In this document: one piece after another, positions 10,227-23,097 of the stretch
How the letters are laid out: each line of letters opens with the position of its first letter
How positions within the stretch are numbered: position 1 is the stretch's first letter
NCBI GenBank assembly: GCA_030268105.1
Contig: BSDZ01000037.1
Coordinates: 558,001-622,000 of the forward strand
Length of the DNA: 64,000 nucleotides
Source of the DNA: Volvox africanus
Lineage: Eukaryota; Chlorophyta; Chlorophyceae; Chlamydomonadales; Volvocaceae
Direction: 5' to 3'
The notes under the pieces: generated by a model
The model's database searches: none
What the model saw: only the letters and a program-made list of their open reading frames with translations
What the model was told of the DNA's origin: nothing
Program-made: the position numbers and the translations under genes

Positions 10227-11050
10227 TGTTGTGCTACGGTTCATTTTCCGCCGACGCGTAGGTCGACGCGATCCTATGAGGCGAAGTGCTTTTGTGATGA
10301 ACGCATTACATATGAATGAATCTGCATGATATAAATGTATTCGCATACATTTATATATGCATCTGGCATGTTGTCATTATCCATCGCGACATCGCATCAT
10401 GGCAAATCCGCCTAGCATGCATGAATGACCGAATCATTGAAGTGCGCATTATGCTCGTGCTACGAAACGATAAGTAATATTATCTGATATAATATTACTT
10501 TATTACAGCACACGTTGAGAGCGCCGCACTCGTCGCGATGCATGCCCTGCAACCGGATATCGTTATCCGGACCCTTGCATCATGCGAATGCCGGAAAGGC
10601 TTATACGTTGTTATGCGTAGACATCGCCTAAGCGCAGTAGGGTTGTCACATCTAGGATCGGCCTCCTAATGTGAATCGTACGGCATTGCGATGCTGCGAG
10701 TATAACAGATGCGAGGACGGCTAAGCTAGACAAGACATTCGATACCGGAGAACACTTGTGTGTTCTACATTACTATTACTATACGATACTCTACTTAGCC
10801 CGAGCTAAGCCTGAACTTCGCTAATCACCGCCGCATGATGATTGCTTGCTTCCGGCGCTGACGGCGATTTCGTCCATTGCATCATTCCGATCTGTAAGAC
10901 CGTAAGTTATATCTCTCTTCGTCTTGAAGTCTTCCGCTGTCTCTGTTTGCTCTCGCTTGCCTTGCTGTACTTGCAAGTGCTCGCGCATCGGTGTCGATAG
11001 TCTCCAGACGTGCAGATACTCATGAGCAAACACGAAGGAGAGGTACAACA
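10227..11050 (+). repeat. LTR 2, shared by elements A and B
   Basis: 824 bases with the same ends as LTR 1. It is 3' LTR for A and 5' LTR for B, and no target duplication separates the two units. Confidence 0.93.
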
Positions 11051-11516
11051 ATTTGGTATCGAGACAGGTTCGTTGCCTAACTGTCTCTCTTTGTCTAATC
11101 GGAAGTAGGTTCTTTCTATGGCGAGTTCCAGCGACGAACCACGAGGACCGCTAGACACTTTTGCCGAAGACCTAAGCCGCGCCGTTTTGGACGCCGCCGC
11201 TTCCGGTTTGTAATTGTTTAATTGCTTTTACTTAGATTGCTGCACTTGTTGTGTAAGTGTACGCTCTGAGTCGCAGGTAATCTCAGTGCACCGGCATTGC
11301 TTGCCGCGGCGACTGAGGCCGGCGTTCGTCCGGACCAGTTGGCGACTCTCATTGCCCAAACTACGGAGATCAGGACTCAGCTGGGCAATTACTTGCTGAG
11401 TTTGCTGAATCTTCTCAAGAGTACTGTCGGTAGGCTCACCGAATCGCTTTGTACTCTTGCCTTTGCGATAGAAGTCGGCTTCTATTACGCAAAACTAGGG
11501 TATCGTTTCGTGCTCC
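11051..11516 (+). promoter_or_regulatory. Element B leader and primer-binding site
   Basis: Same leader as in element A shifted by 6,647 bases, with the primer-binding site from 11054, the 31-codon frame from ATG 11118 and the second open stretch overlapping the gag start. I saw no base differences. Confidence 0.6.
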
Positions 11517-12752
11517 ATGTCCGCGGAACACGACGATACGCCGCACACTAGCCTAGCTAGCCAACCCGATTTCGTTGTAGCTGCTAGAGCACCGGATAGA
11601 GGTCTTGAGACTGTTGGCGCGCGAGCCACTCAAGAGCCCCTTTTCCTTCAGACCCCTGCTCACTTAATTGTGCCGCATTCAGCAGTGAATACGAATATGG
11701 ACAACACTGCTGGACCAAGGGTTCTGCCATTACCTCAAGCTCGAGGGCATGATGACATCCCTGAGGTGATGAGATTGTCGATTCCCGTTCCTAGGCTCAA
11801 TATTTCGCTGACCGACAAGACACCAGGGCATAGCATAGCCGATGCAACTCGTGCGTACGTGCGTGACGCTAAAAAGTACCTCCAAGCTGTTCATGGTGGC
11901 GATAATGACGGTATCAGGTGTCTCTTCGTTGGTAACACCCTCGAGGGCGCAGCGAAGGACTGTTATCGCAATTGGACCAACGCCCGAGGCAGCTATACTT
12001 TTGACGAGTTGATCGCCGCTTTGCTCGCACGATTCGCTACTGAGGTTCAAGCACGCGATGTGGAAGCTCGTAACGTTTTGGCAGCGGGTAGCTACCACAT
12101 GCGTCGGGATGAAAATGTACCTGCGTACCAGTCACGCTTCGAAGCACTTGTGACTCCCATTGCTGACCTCACCGAATCTGAGCGTGTCTTCTGGTTTAGG
12201 CGAGGCCTAACGAAACTTTTGGCTAAATGGTGCGCCACTGACTTGGTTGGAGCGCAGATCAAGTCGTATGACGCGTTGGTCGCTTTTGCTAAGGGCGCGG
12301 AGATACGACTCCTTGCCGGCGAGGAAGAAGTCAAGTCTGGCCCTCGTGCAAATGCCGTGCAAGTGCAGGATCCGCTTGGGGAAGCTGTGGCTCTCGACCA
12401 GGACCTCGGCGCGACCCGCCCCACGCCTACTGCCGCGACGCGACGCAGCAACCGGCAACGCAAGGCGCGCGGGGGCGCTAGCTCGGGTGTCCGTGGTACA
12501 GGAGGAGCAGGTCCGAGCTCGGACCCAGCTAGGAACAGGAAGCGTGGTGGTGCGCCGTCGTCGGCAGCCGCACAGCGTTCCGACCCCAACGCGAAGCGTA
12601 CTCGTACGGACGACACATTTATGCCAAAATGGAATTGCAATCGTTCCGAATTCGAGCGTCGGAAATTGGCCAATGTTTGTCTACGGTGTGCGGAGAATCA
12701 TTCCACGAAGGATTGCCCTCTAATGCCGCCGTTTGTACCTCAGCCGAAATAG
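11517..12752 (+). CDS. gag: Gag polyprotein, element B
   Basis: 411 residues, identical in translation to Gag of element A, with the same short zinc knuckle and the same UAG end (12750-12752) followed by an open frame. Confidence 0.88.
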   Translation: MSAEHDDTPHTSLASQPDFVVAARAPDRGLETVGARATQEPLFLQTPAHLIVPHSAVNTNMDNTAGPRVLPLPQARGHDDIPEVMRLSIPVPRLNISLTDKTPGHSIADATRAYVRDAKKYLQAVHGGDNDGIRCLFVGNTLEGAAKDCYRNWTNARGSYTFDELIAALLARFATEVQARDVEARNVLAAGSYHMRRDENVPAYQSRFEALVTPIADLTESERVFWFRRGLTKLLAKWCATDLVGAQIKSYDALVAFAKGAEIRLLAGEEEVKSGPRANAVQVQDPLGEAVALDQDLGATRPTPTAATRRSNRQRKARGGASSGVRGTGGAGPSSDPARNRKRGGAPSSAAAQRSDPNAKRTRTDDTFMPKWNCNRSEFERRKLANVCLRCAENHSTKDCPLMPPFVPQPK

Positions 12753-15700
12753 GGGCTTGCCCGGGTTCCTGCGGAGGGGGCACCACCTGGGATTTCTGAA
12801 CTAACGCGTGGTCGGTGGTCATCCTTACGGCCAGCCGTTAAGGCATTGTTGCCTTGTGTACTTGGACACATCGAGCGAGTCATTGCGCGACGCATCACGC
12901 TTGACGGACGCACGGGACTTCTCTGCTTCGACCCGTTGTGTAATTTGTTTACACCTCGCCGTCCCCTGTCGTCTATCGATCTGTCTAACCACGTGGTTTT
13001 GTTCATCCCCTCGTCTCTGCGTGAGATGTCGGAACAGTTGGCCATATACAGGAGGTGTAGGTGTCAATATCCAGGCACGGCCGCATGTGTTTTACTCCCC
13101 GCTTTCTGTCGGCGCAAGGCAGAGGCATCGTTAAGGGGTATGCGGCATGTCCACCGGTTCGAGCCGGGCACCGTTTTGTTTAATGGTGTGGATCGGGAGG
13201 GTACGCTGGCTCCGTGGCCACACCTATCCTACTCGGTTGACGTTTGGTACGAAGCTCCTGATGGGGGTGCCGTTGGTTACGGACCCGCCTTAAGTGCACT
13301 GACGTTGTCTGCTGGGCAGTCGCTCGTAGATAACCGTGTCCCTGTGGTTCAGATCGGTTTGAATGGCCGTACTCTGAAGGCACTTGTTGACACCGGTGCC
13401 AGCGACGACTTCATCTCTGTCGCAGAGGTGAATGCGCTGGGGTTGTCCCCAGAGTCGTCTGATTGTCCACAGGTTACCCTTGCTGACGGGGGTAAGCATC
13501 CCATCGTGGGCAGGATTACCCTTAGCCTATCGTTAGGCCCTTTGCGTGTTGTGACCCGGCCGTACGTGCTGCAGGGCTTAGCAGAGACTGCACCGTACAT
13601 AATGGGGTCGTCGACATTACGACAGTACCGCGCGCGCATCGACATGGAGACCGCAACCCTGCATATGTGCAAGGGTACTCTGTCGATTAAGGTACCTTTC
13701 CTGTCGTTCGAACATGTCACACCAAAGGAGGGCGAAACTGAGGCGGTGCCTATGGTTAATTTCGCTGTGACCGCAATGGCCGCGCGAATCGAACCAGAGC
13801 TAGTCGGGCGTAAGGAGGCCGTCCGTTTGTTACGGAAGGGTGCCCACGGACTGCTTTTAAGGCCGCGGGTGAGCTGTTGTGTCACCACCGCGCAGATTTC
13901 TGCGGATCCTGAGGTTGAGGCCCTACTGTCGCAGTATGAGGACGTCTTTAAAGATATCCCTGGCCTACCACCTATGCGTCCTGTTGATCACACAATCCCT
14001 CTCATGCCTGGAGCGCAGCCTACGGCCCGGCCAATGTACAGGTTGAGTCCATTGGAGCTGGACGAGGTGAAGCGCCAGGTGACGGATTTGCTCGCGAAGG
14101 GTATGATACGCCCCAGCACATCCCCGTATTCTGCACCGATTTTGTTTGTCGGTAAGAAGGATGGGACCTTGCGCATGTGCATTGATTACCGGGGGTTAAA
14201 TGCGAATACGGTGAAAAATCGCTACCCTTTGCCACGCGTTGACGACCTGTTGGATAAGCTGAAGGGCTCGGCTTATTTTTCCTCAATTGACTTACAACAG
14301 GGCTACAATCAGATTCGCATCGCTGCCTCTGATATCCCAAAAACCGCTTTTCGGACGCCCTTCGGTCACTTTGAGTATACGGTCCTATCGTTTGGTTTGA
14401 CTAATGCCCCTGCGACGTTTCAGGCGGTTATGGACCGAATGTTTAGGCCGTTTATCGACAGGTTCGTTGTTTGCTACCTGGATGACATCTTGGTATATTC
14501 TAAGACGCGCGAGGAGCACTTGGAGCATCTTCGGCTCGTGCTCGACGTTATGAGGCGGGAGCAATTGTTTGCTAAACGCGCCAAATGCTTTTGGGCGCAG
14601 CCTCAGGTGGAATATTTGGGCCACATTGTGTCGGCCACCGGTGTGAAGATGGACCCGCGGAAGGTCGCCGTGGTTCGCGATTGGCCCGCGCCTCAGAACC
14701 TCACGGAGCTGCGTAAGTTCCTTGGCTTGACCAATTATTTCCGAAAGTTCATTGAAAAATATTCCATCATTGCGGCCCCGCTTACTAACTTAACTCGCAA
14801 AGGCGTTTTCGTTTCGCTCGAGTCGTGGACGTCACAATGCCAGCGGGCATTCGAAGAGCTCAAACGAATCGTTGCCGAAGATGTCACCCTTGCATTCCCT
14901 GATTACTCGTTGCCATTTCGTGTTGAGGTAGTGTCTGATGCCTCAATATTTGGAAGCGGCGCTGTATTGTTACAGGAAGGGCGACCGATCGCCTTCACGA
15001 GTAAGAAGTTTTCTGGTGCGGAGATTCGCTACACCACTGGGGAACAGGAGCTTCTGGCCGTACTGCATGCTTTAAAGGAATGGCGCTGTTACCTCGAGGG
15101 ACGCCCGTTTACTTTAAAGACTGACCATAAGCCCCTAACGTTTTTGCAAAGCGTTCCGACGTTGAACCGCCGTCAAGCTAGGTGGATGGAATATCTAGCT
15201 AGGTTCAACTGCACCTGGGAGTATATTTCTGGTAAATTGAATATTGCCGATGCTCTCAGTCGACATCCGTCGCTACACGCTGCAATTTTGGCAGCGCCCG
15301 TCGTGCGGCCGCGTAGCGAGGAGGTTCCGATCGCGACGGACCTCGCGGAGCGGTTGAAGGTTGCCTACAGCGCAGACGCCTGGTTCGCGGACCCGGCTAA
15401 TGTAGAAAACCTTCGCAAGCAGAATGGCCTTTGGCTACGGACGGAGGGTGCAGCTACGCAAATCGTCGTTCCGAACGACGACGCGCTACGCTACGACATC
15501 CTTGCGCGGTTCCACGAGGACCCGTTAGCAGGACACCCTGGTAGCAAGCGATTGATCGACTTGGTGAAACGTTCCTTTTGGTGGCCTCGTTTGGCTAAGG
15601 ATGCGGCGAACTTCGTCCAGACATGCAGTCTGTGCCAGCGCAATAAGGCTTTGTCCGGTAAGGGCCATGGGTTGTTGCAACCGTTGCCTGTCCCGGATGC

Positions 15701-16814
15701 GCCTTGGGAAAGTGTTTCCATGGACTTCGTAGTCGCGCTGCCCAAAACTGAGGGGGGATACGATGCGGTGTTCGTAATGGTCGATCGTCTGACTAAGATG
15801 GTTCACCTAGCACCATGCACATCATCCTGCACGGCTGAGCAAACCGCACGTTTGTTTTTCGATAATGTGGTTCGGTTACACGGGATTCCCAAAAATGTGA
15901 TCTCGGACCGCGGTGGACAGTTCACGTCTAAGTTTTGGGAAGCGCTCTGCAAACTAGTTGGCATGCGCGTCAACCTGAGCACAGCGTATCACCCGCAGAC
16001 TGATGGTCAAACCGAACGCACAAACCGCACGTTGGGTGATATGTTGCGCAATTATGCTGGTCGCACCCCACTTGTTTGGGATACATATTTGACTGCGGCA
16101 GAATTCGCACTTAACAACGCTGTTAACCGCTCTACAGGCAAAAGTCCGTTCTTTCTTAACTACGGGTTTCATCCCGCGCTACCCGTGTGGCGTGAGTTGG
16201 AAGTGAACGTGCCTGCTGCTAAACTTTTTGCCAAGTCTTTTATGTCCCGAATCACAGACGCGAAGTCGTGTTTGGACGCGGCGCAGCAACGAACGACGGA
16301 ATACTACAACAAATCCAAGCAGGATGTAACGTTTTCGGAGGGGCAACTCGTGTTGCTAAGCACCAAGAACTTGCGTTCCTTGGCCGACGGGTCCCGAAAA
16401 CTCTTACCCCGCTGGATTGGTCCGTATCCTGTCGTGCGCATGGTTGGGAATGTGGCTGTGGAGCTTGCATTGCCCACTGATATGACCATTCACCCCACGT
16501 TTCACGTATCACTTGTTCGTCCGTATCGTAGTACGGAATCCGTCCCTGAGCCTGCTAACGCCCCCGCAGCGATCGAACCAGTTCCCGAGACCTGGATCGC
16601 TGGTAAACAGAAGTTTTACGATGTGGAGCGGGTGTTAGATTATCGCGCGCGTCGTGTGGGCCGACACCGACGTAAGCGAACAGTACACGAGTACTTGGTT
16701 AAGTGGACAGGGTATACCGACGAGCACAACTCATGGGAACCGGCACGCAACTTCTCACAGGACATGAAACCCCTGCTCGAAGAAGCCCGCAAACGTGCCA
16801 CGCAAGCCCAATGA
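12753..16814 (+). CDS. pol: Pol polyprotein, element B
   Basis: Same frame, domains and catalytic residues as Pol of element A, identical in translation. The only base change I found is silent (14390). With intact gag, primer site, purine tract and flanking LTRs, this is a second potentially competent copy. Confidence 0.93.
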   Translation, partial: GLARVPAEGAPPGISELTRGRWSSLRPAVKALLPCVLGHIERVIARRITLDGRTGLLCFDPLCNLFTPRRPLSSIDLSNHVVLFIPSSLREMSEQLAIYRRCRCQYPGTAACVLLPAFCRRKAEASLRGMRHVHRFEPGTVLFNGVDREGTLAPWPHLSYSVDVWYEAPDGGAVGYGPALSALTLSAGQSLVDNRVPVVQIGLNGRTLKALVDTGASDDFISVAEVNALGLSPESSDCPQVTLADGGKHPIVGRITLSLSLGPLRVVTRPYVLQGLAETAPYIMGSSTLRQYRARIDMETATLHMCKGTLSIKVPFLSFEHVTPKEGETEAVPMVNFAVTAMAARIEPELVGRKEAVRLLRKGAHGLLLRPRVSCCVTTAQISADPEVEALLSQYEDVFKDIPGLPPMRPVDHTIPLMPGAQPTARPMYRLSPLELDEVKRQVTDLLAKGMIRPSTSPYSAPILFVGKKDGTLRMCIDYRGLNANTVKNRYPLPRVDDLLDKLKGSAYFSSIDLQQGYNQIRIAASDIPKTAFRTPFGHFEYTVLSFGLTNAPATFQAVMDRMFRPFIDRFVVCYLDDILVYSKTREEHLEHLRLVLDVMRREQLFAKRAKCFWAQPQVEYLGHIVSATGVKMDPRKVAVVRDWPAPQNLTELRKFLGLTNYFRKFIEKYSIIAAPLTNLTRKGVFVSLESWTSQCQRAFEELKRIVAEDVTLAFPDYSLPFRVEVVSDASIFGSGAVLLQEGRPIAFTSKKFSGAEIRYTTGEQELLAVLHALKEWRCYLEGRPFTLKTDHKPLTFLQSVPTLNRRQARWMEYLARFNCTWEYISGKLNIADALSRHPSLHAAILAAPVVRPRSEEVPIATDLAERLKVAYSADAWFADPANVENLRKQNGLWLRTEGAATQIVVPNDDALRYDILARFHEDPLAGHPGSKRLIDLVKRSFWWPRLAKDAANFVQTCSLCQRNKALSGKGHGLLQPLPVPDAPWESVSMDFVVALPKTEGGYDAVFVMVDRLTKMVHLAPCTSSCTAEQTARLFFDNVVRLHGIPKNVISDRGGQFTSKFWEALCKLVGMRVNLSTAYHPQTDGQTERTNRTLGDMLRNYAGRTPLVWDTYLTAAEFALNNAVNRSTGKSPFFLNYGFHPALPVWRELEVNVPAAKLFAKSFMSRITDAKSCLDAAQQRTTEYYNKSKQDVTFSEGQLVLLSTKNLRSLADGSRKLLPRWIGPYPVVRMVGNVAVELALPTDMTIHPTFHVSLVRPYRSTESVPEPANAPAAIEPVPETWIAGKQKFYDVERVLDYRARRVGRHRRKRTVHEYLVKWTGYTDEHNSWEPARNFSQDMKPLLEEARKRATQAQ

Positions 16815-16873
16815 CCCCTGCAGTCGATGCTGTATGATGCAGCGAGGACGCTGCATACGGGAGGGGGGATAAT
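16815..16873 (+). promoter_or_regulatory. Polypurine tract region, element B
   Basis: Purine run and ATAAT directly before LTR 3, as in element A. Confidence 0.85.
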
Positions 16874-17697
16874 TGTTGTGCTACGGTTCATTTTCCGCCG
16901 ACGCGTAGGTCGACGCGATCCTATGAGGCGAAGTGCTTTTGTGATGAACGCATTACATATGAATGAATCTGCATGATATAAATGTATTCGCATACATTTA
17001 TATATGCATCTGGCATGTTGTCATTATCCATCGCGACATCGCATCATGGCAAATCCGCCTAGCATGCATGAATGACCGAATCATTGAAGTGCGCATTATG
17101 CTCGTGCTACGAAACGATAAGTAATATTATCTGATATAATATTACTTTATTACAGCACACGTTGAGAGCGCCGCACTCGTCGCGATGCATGCCCTGCAAC
17201 CGGATATCGTTATCCGGACCCTTGCATCATGCGAATGCCGGAAAGGCTTATACGTTGTTATGCGTAGACATCGCCTAAGCGCAGTAGGGTTGTCACATCT
17301 AGGATCGGCCTCCTAATGTGAATCGTACGGCATTGCGATGCTGCGAGTATAACAGATGCGAGGACGGCTAAGCTAGACAAGACATTCGATACCGGAGAAC
17401 ACTTGTGTGTTCTACATTACTATTACTATACGATACTCTACTTAGCCCGAGCTAAGCCTGAACTTCGCTAATCACCGCCGCGTGATGATTGCTTGCTTCC
17501 GGCGCTGACGGCGATTTCGTCCATTGCATCATTCCGATCTGTAAGACCGTAAGTTATATCTCTCTTCGTCTTGAAGTCTTCCGCTGTCTCTGTTTGCTCT
17601 CGCTTGCCTTGCTGTACTTGCAAGTGCTCGCGCATCGGTGTCGATAGTCTCCAGACGTGCAGATACTCATGAGCAAACGCGAACGAGAGGTACAACA
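16874..17697 (+). repeat. LTR 3 of the A/B array
   Basis: 824 bases. Its last 240 bases carry at least three variants absent from LTR 1 and LTR 2 but present in the 3' LTR of element C (CGCG around 17480 and GCGAACG near 17680), suggesting local gene conversion with the surrounding C LTR. It is followed by the ACATT target duplication (17698-17702). Confidence 0.92.
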
Positions 17698-17702
17698 ACA
17701 TT

Positions 17703-17740
17703 GACCTACGCATCGGCGGGAAACTAACCGTAGCACAACA
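17703..17740 (-). repeat. Element C 3' LTR, part 2 (outer 38 bases)
   Basis: Remainder of the split LTR, ending ACAACA at 17740 next to the reverse complement of the purine tract. It matches the same end of the 5' LTR of C at 24349-24386. Confidence 0.9.
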
Positions 17741-17799
17741 ATTATCCCCCCTCCCGTATGCAGCGTCCTCGCTGCTTCATACAGCATCGACTGCAAGGG

Positions 17800-20700
17800 T
17801 CATTGGGCTTGCGTGGCACGTTTGCGGGCTTCTTCGAGCAGGGGCTTCATGTCCTGTGAGAAGTTGCGTGCCGGTTCCCATGAGTTGTGCTCGTCGGTAT
17901 ACCCTGTCCACTTGACCAAGTACTCGTGTACTGTCCGCTTACGTCGGTGTCGGCCCACACGACGCGCGCGATAATCTAACACCCGCTCCACATCGTAAAA
18001 CTTCTGTTTACCAGCAATCCAGGTCTCGGGAACTGGTTCGATCGCTGCAGGGGTGTTAAAAGGCTCAGGGACGGGTTCCGTACCACGATACGGACGAACA
18101 AGCGATACGTGAAACGTGGGGTGAATGGTCATATCAGCGGGCAATGCAAGCTCCACAGCCACATTCCCAACCATGCGCATGACAGGATACGGACCAATCC
18201 AGCGGGGTAAAAGTTTTCGGGATCCGTCGGCCAAGGAACGCAAGTTCTTGGTGCTTAGCAACACGAGTTGCCCTTCCGAAAACGTCACATCCTGCTTGGA
18301 TTTGTTGTAGTATTCCATCGTTCATTGCTGCGCCGCGTCCAAACACGACTTCGCGTCTGTGATTCGGGACATAAAAGACTTGGCAAAAAGTTTAGCAGCA
18401 GGCACGTTCACTTCCAACTCACGCCACACGGGTAGCGCGGGATGAAATCCGTAGTTAAGAAAGAACGGACTTTTGCCTGTAGAGCGGTTAACAGCGTTGT
18501 TAAGCGCGAATTCTGCCGCAGTCAAATACGTATCCCAAACGAGTGGTGTGCGACCAGCATAATTGCGCAACATATCACCCAACGTGCGGTTTGTGCGTTC
18601 GGTTTGACCATCAGTCTGCGGGTGATACGCCGTGCTCAGGTTGACGCGCATGCCAACTAGTTTGCAGAGCGCTTCCCAAAACTTAGACGTGAACTGCCCA
18701 CCGCGGTCCGAAATCACATTTTTGGGAACCCCGTGTAACCGAACCACATTGTCAAAAAACAAACGTGTGGTTTGCTCAGCTGTGCAGGATGATGTGCATG
18801 GTGCTAGGTGAACCATCTTAGTCAGACGATCGACCATTATGAACACCGCATCGTATCCCCCCTCAGTTTTGGGCAGCGCGACTACGAAGTCCATGGAAAC
18901 ACTTTCCCAAGGCGCATCCGGGACAGGCAACGGTTGCAACAACCCATGGCCCTTACCGGACAAAGCCTTATTGCGCTGGCACAGACTGCATGTCTGGACG
19001 AAGTTCGCCGCATCCTTAGCCAAACGAGGCCACCAAAAGGAAAGTTGCACCAAGTCGATCAATTGCTTGCTACCAGGGTGTCCTGCTAACGGATCCTCGT
19101 GGAACCGCGCAAGGATGTCGTAGCGTAGCGCATCGTCGTTCGGAACGACGATTTGCGTAGCTGCACCCTCCGTCCGTAGCCAAAGGCCATTCTGCTTGCG
19201 AAGGTTTTCTACATTAGCCGGCTCCGAGAACCAGGCATCTGTGTTGTAGGCAACCTTCAACCGCTCCGCGAGGTCCGTCGCGATCGGTACCTCCTCGCTA
19301 CGCGGCCGCACGACGGGCGCTGCCAAAATTGCAGTGTGTAGCGACGGATGTCGACTGAGAGCATCGGCAATATTCAATTTACCAGAAATATACTCCCAGG
19401 TGCAGTTGAACCTAGCTAGATATTCCATCCACCTAGCCTGATGGCGGTTCAACGTTGGAACGCTTTGCAAAAACGTTAGGGGCTTGTGGTCAGTCTTTAA
19501 AGTAAACGGGCGTCCCTCGAGGTAACAGCGCCATTCCTTTAAAGCATGCAGCACGGCCAGAAGCTCCTGTTCCCCGGTGGTGTAGCGAATCTCCGCACCA
19601 GAAAACTTCTTACTCGTGAAGGCGATCGGTCGCCCTTCCTGTAACAATACAGCGCCGCTTCCAAATATTGAGGCATCAGACACTACCTCAACACGAAATG
19701 GCAACGAGTAATCAGGGAATGCAAGGGTGACATCTTCGGCAACGATTCGTTTGAGCTCTTCGAATGCCCGCTGGCATTGCAACGTCCACGACTCGAGCGA
19801 AACGAAAACGCCCTTGCGAGTTAAGTTAGTAAGCGGGGCCGCAATGATGGAATATTTTTCAATGAACTTTCGGAAATAATTGGTCAAGCCAAGGAACTTA
19901 CGCAGCTCCGTGAGGTTCTGAGGCGCGGGCCAATCGCGAACCACGGCGACCTTCCGCGGGTCCATCTTCACACCGGTGGCCGACACAATGTGGCCCAAAT
20001 ATTCCACCTGAGGCTGCGCCCAAAAGCATTTGGCGCGTTTAGCAAACAATTGCTCCCGCCTCATAACGTGGAGCACGAGCCGAAGATGCTCCAAGTGCTC
20101 CTCGCGCGTCTTAGAATACACCAAGATGTCATCCAGGTAGCAAACAACGAACCTGTCGATAAACGGCCTAAACATTCGGTCCATAACCGCCTGAAACGTC
20201 GCAGGGGCATTAGTCAAACCAAACGATAGGACCGTATACTCAAAGTGACCGAAGGGCGTCCGAAAAGCGGTTTTCGGGATATCAGAGGCAGCGATGCGAA
20301 TCTGATTGTAGCCCTGTTGTAAGTCAATTGAGGAAAAATAAGCCGAGCCCTTCAGCTTATCCAACAGGTCGTCAACGCTTGGCAAAGGGTAGCGATTTTT
20401 CACCGTATTCGCATTTAACCCCCGGTAATCAATGCACATGCGCAAGGTCCCATCCTTCTTACCGACAAACAAAATCGGTGCAGAATACGGGGATGTGCTG
20501 GGGCGTATCATACCCTTCGCGAGCAAATCCGTCACCTGGCGCTTTACCTCATCCAGCTCCAATGGACTCAACCTGTACATTGGCCGGGCCGTAGGCTGCG
20601 CTCCAGGCATGAGAGGGATTGTGTGATCAACAGGACGCATAGGTGGTAGGCCAGGGATATCTTTAAAGACGTCCTCATACTGCGACAGTAGGGCCTCAAC

Positions 20701-21861
20701 CTCAGGATCCGCAGAAATCTGCACGGTGGTGACACAACAGCTCACCCGTGGCCTTAAAAGCAGTCCGTGGGCACCCTTCCGTAACAAACGGACGGCCTCC
20801 TTACGCCCGACTAGCTCTGGTTCGATTCGCGCGGCCATTGCGGTCACAGCGAAATTAACCATAGGCACCGCCTCAGCTTCGCCCTCCTTTGGTGTGACAT
20901 GTTCGAACGACAGGAAAGGTACCTTAATCGACAGAGTACCCTTGCACATATGCAGGGTTGCGGTCTCCATGTCGATGCGCGCGCGGTACTGTCGTAATGT
21001 CGAAGACCCCATTATGTACGGTGCAGTCTCTGCTAAGCCCTGCAGCACGTACGGCCGGGTCACAACACGCAAAGGGCCTATCGATAGGCTAAGGGTAATC
21101 CTGCCCACGATGGGATGCTTACCCCCGTCAGCAAGGGTAACCTGTGGACAATCAGACGACTCTGGGGACAACCCCAGCGCATTCACCTCTGCGACAGAGA
21201 TGAAGTCGTCGCTGGCACCGGTGTCAACAAGTGCCTTCAGAGTACGGCCATTCAAACCGATCTGAACCACAGGGACACGGTTATCTATGAGCGACTGCCC
21301 AGCAGACAACGTCAGTGCACTTAGGGCGGGTCCGTAACCTACGGCACCCCCGTCAGGAGCTTCGTACCAAACGTCAACCGAGTAGGATGTGCTTGGCCAC
21401 GGAGCCAGCGTACCCTCCCGATCCACACCATTAAACAAAACGGTGCCCGGCTCGAACCGGTGGACATGCCGCATACCCCTTAACGATGCCTCTGCCTTGC
21501 GCCGACAGAAAGCGGGGAGTAAAACACATGCGGCGGTGCCTGGATATTGACGCCTACACCTCCTGTGTATGGCCAACTGTTCCGACATCTCACGCAGAGA
21601 CGAGGGGATGAACAAAACCACGTGGTTAGACAGATCGATAGACGACAGGGGACGGCGAGGTGTAAACAAATTACACAACGGGTCGAAGCAGAGAAGTCCC
21701 GTGCGTCCGTCAAGCGTGATGCGTCGCGCAATGACTCGCTCGATGTGTCCAAGTACACAAGGCAACAATGCCTTAACGGCTGGCCGTAAGGATGACCACC
21801 GACCACGCGTTAGTTCAGAAATCCCAGGTGGTGCCCCCTCCGCAGGAACCCGGGCAAGCCC
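17800..21861 (-). pseudogene. pol: Element C pol, one premature stop
   Basis: Minus-strand chromovirus Pol with protease, reverse transcriptase, RNase H and integrase readable in one frame from the gag UAG (21862-21864). At 18322-18324 a TGA replaces the CGA found at the equivalent A position 9643-9645, a single C-to-T change. Downstream the frame continues open (ATG at 18316-18318) through GPY/F and chromodomain to the normal stop at 17800. The truncated product would keep the integrase catalytic core but lose the GPY/F and chromodomain targeting module. Many amino acid replacements separate it from A/B. Confidence 0.9.
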
Positions 21862-23097
21862 CTATTTCGGCTGAGGTACAAACGGCGGCATTAGCGGGCA
21901 ATCCTTCGTAGGATGACTCTCCGCACACCGTAGACAAACGTTGGCCAATTTCCGACGCTCGAATTCGGAACGATTGCAATTCCATTTTGGCATATACGTG
22001 TCGTCCGTGCGAGTCCGCTTCGCATTGGGGTCGGAACGCTGTGCGGCTGCCGTCGACGGCGCACCACCACGCTTCCTGTTTTTAGCCGGGTCCGAGCTCG
22101 GACCTGCTCCTCCTGACCCACGGACACCCGAGCTAGCGCCCCCGCGCGCCTGGCGTTGCCGGTTGCTGCGTCGCGTCGCGGCAGTAGGCGTGGGGCGGGT
22201 CGCTCCGAAGTCCTGGTCAAGAGCTACGGCTTCCCCAAGCGGATCCTGCACTTGCACGGCATTTGCACGAGGAGCAGACTTGACTTCTTCCTCACCGGCA
22301 AGGAGTCGTATCTCCGTGCCCTTAGCAAAAGCGACCAAAGCATCATACGACTTGATCTGCGCTCCAACCAAGTCAGTAGCGCACCATTTAGCCAAAAGTT
22401 TCGTCAGGCCTCGCCTAAACCAAAAGACACGCTCGGATTCAGTGAGGTCAGCAATGGGAGTCACAAGTGCTTCGAAGCGTGACTGGTACACAGGTACATT
22501 TTCATCCCGACGCATGTGGTAGCTACCGGCTGCCAAAACCTTACGAGCTTCCACATCGCGTGCTTGAACCTCAGTAGCAAATCGTGCGAGCAAAGCGGCG
22601 ACCAACTCGTCAAAAGTATAGTTGCCCCGGGCGTTGGTCCATTCGCGATACCAGTCCTTCGCTGAGCCCTTGAGGGTGTTACCAACGAAGAGACACCTGA
22701 TACCGTCATTATCGCCACCATGAACAGCCTGGAGATACTTTTTAGTGTCACGCACGTACGCACGAGTTGCATCGGCTATGCTATGCCCTGGTGTCTTGTC
22801 GGTCAGCGAAATATTGAGCCTAGGAACGGGAATCGACAATCTCATCACCTCAGGGATGTCATCATGCCCTCGAGCTTGAGGTAATGGCAGAACCCTTGTT
22901 CCAGCAGTGTTGTCCATATTCGTGTTCACTGCTGAATGTGGCACAATTAAGTGAGCAGGGGTCTGAAGGAAAAGGGGCTCTTGAGTGGCTAGCGTGCCAA
23001 CAGTCTCAAGACCTCTATCCGGTGCTCTAGCAGCCACAACAAAATCGGGTTGGCTAGCTAGGCTAGTGTGCGGCGTATCGTCGTGTTCCGCGGACAT
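21862..23097 (-). CDS. gag: Gag polyprotein, element C
   Basis: 411-residue Gag, open from ATG 23095-23097 to UAG 21862-21864. It differs from the A/B protein at scattered positions, for example in the capsid region (WYREWTNARGNY instead of the A/B form) and in the basic linker. The short zinc knuckle C-X2-C-X3-H-X4-C and the in-frame UAG junction to pol are conserved, including the GGGGCTTGCCCGGG that follows the stop. Confidence 0.87.
   Translation of the reverse strand: MSAEHDDTPHTSLASQPDFVVAARAPDRGLETVGTLATQEPLFLQTPAHLIVPHSAVNTNMDNTAGTRVLPLPQARGHDDIPEVMRLSIPVPRLNISLTDKTPGHSIADATRAYVRDTKKYLQAVHGGDNDGIRCLFVGNTLKGSAKDWYREWTNARGNYTFDELVAALLARFATEVQARDVEARKVLAAGSYHMRRDENVPVYQSRFEALVTPIADLTESERVFWFRRGLTKLLAKWCATDLVGAQIKSYDALVAFAKGTEIRLLAGEEEVKSAPRANAVQVQDPLGEAVALDQDFGATRPTPTAATRRSNRQRQARGGASSGVRGSGGAGPSSDPAKNRKRGGAPSTAAAQRSDPNAKRTRTDDTYMPKWNCNRSEFERRKLANVCLRCAESHPTKDCPLMPPFVPQPK

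Larger units (their letters stand above)
3580..17697 (+). mobile_element. Tandem chromovirus array LTR-A-LTR-B-LTR
   Basis: Two complete internal regions and three LTRs with an exact period of 6,647 bases (LTR starts at 3580, 10227 and 16874; gag starts at 4870 and 11517). The whole array, not each unit, is flanked by one 5-base target duplication ACATT (3575-3579 and 17698-17702) inside the 3' LTR of element C. The central LTR serves as 3' LTR of A and 5' LTR of B. Comparing the internal regions I found a single base difference (7743 A, 14390 G). The structure is what unequal LTR-LTR recombination between sister or homologous copies would give. Confidence 0.93.
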
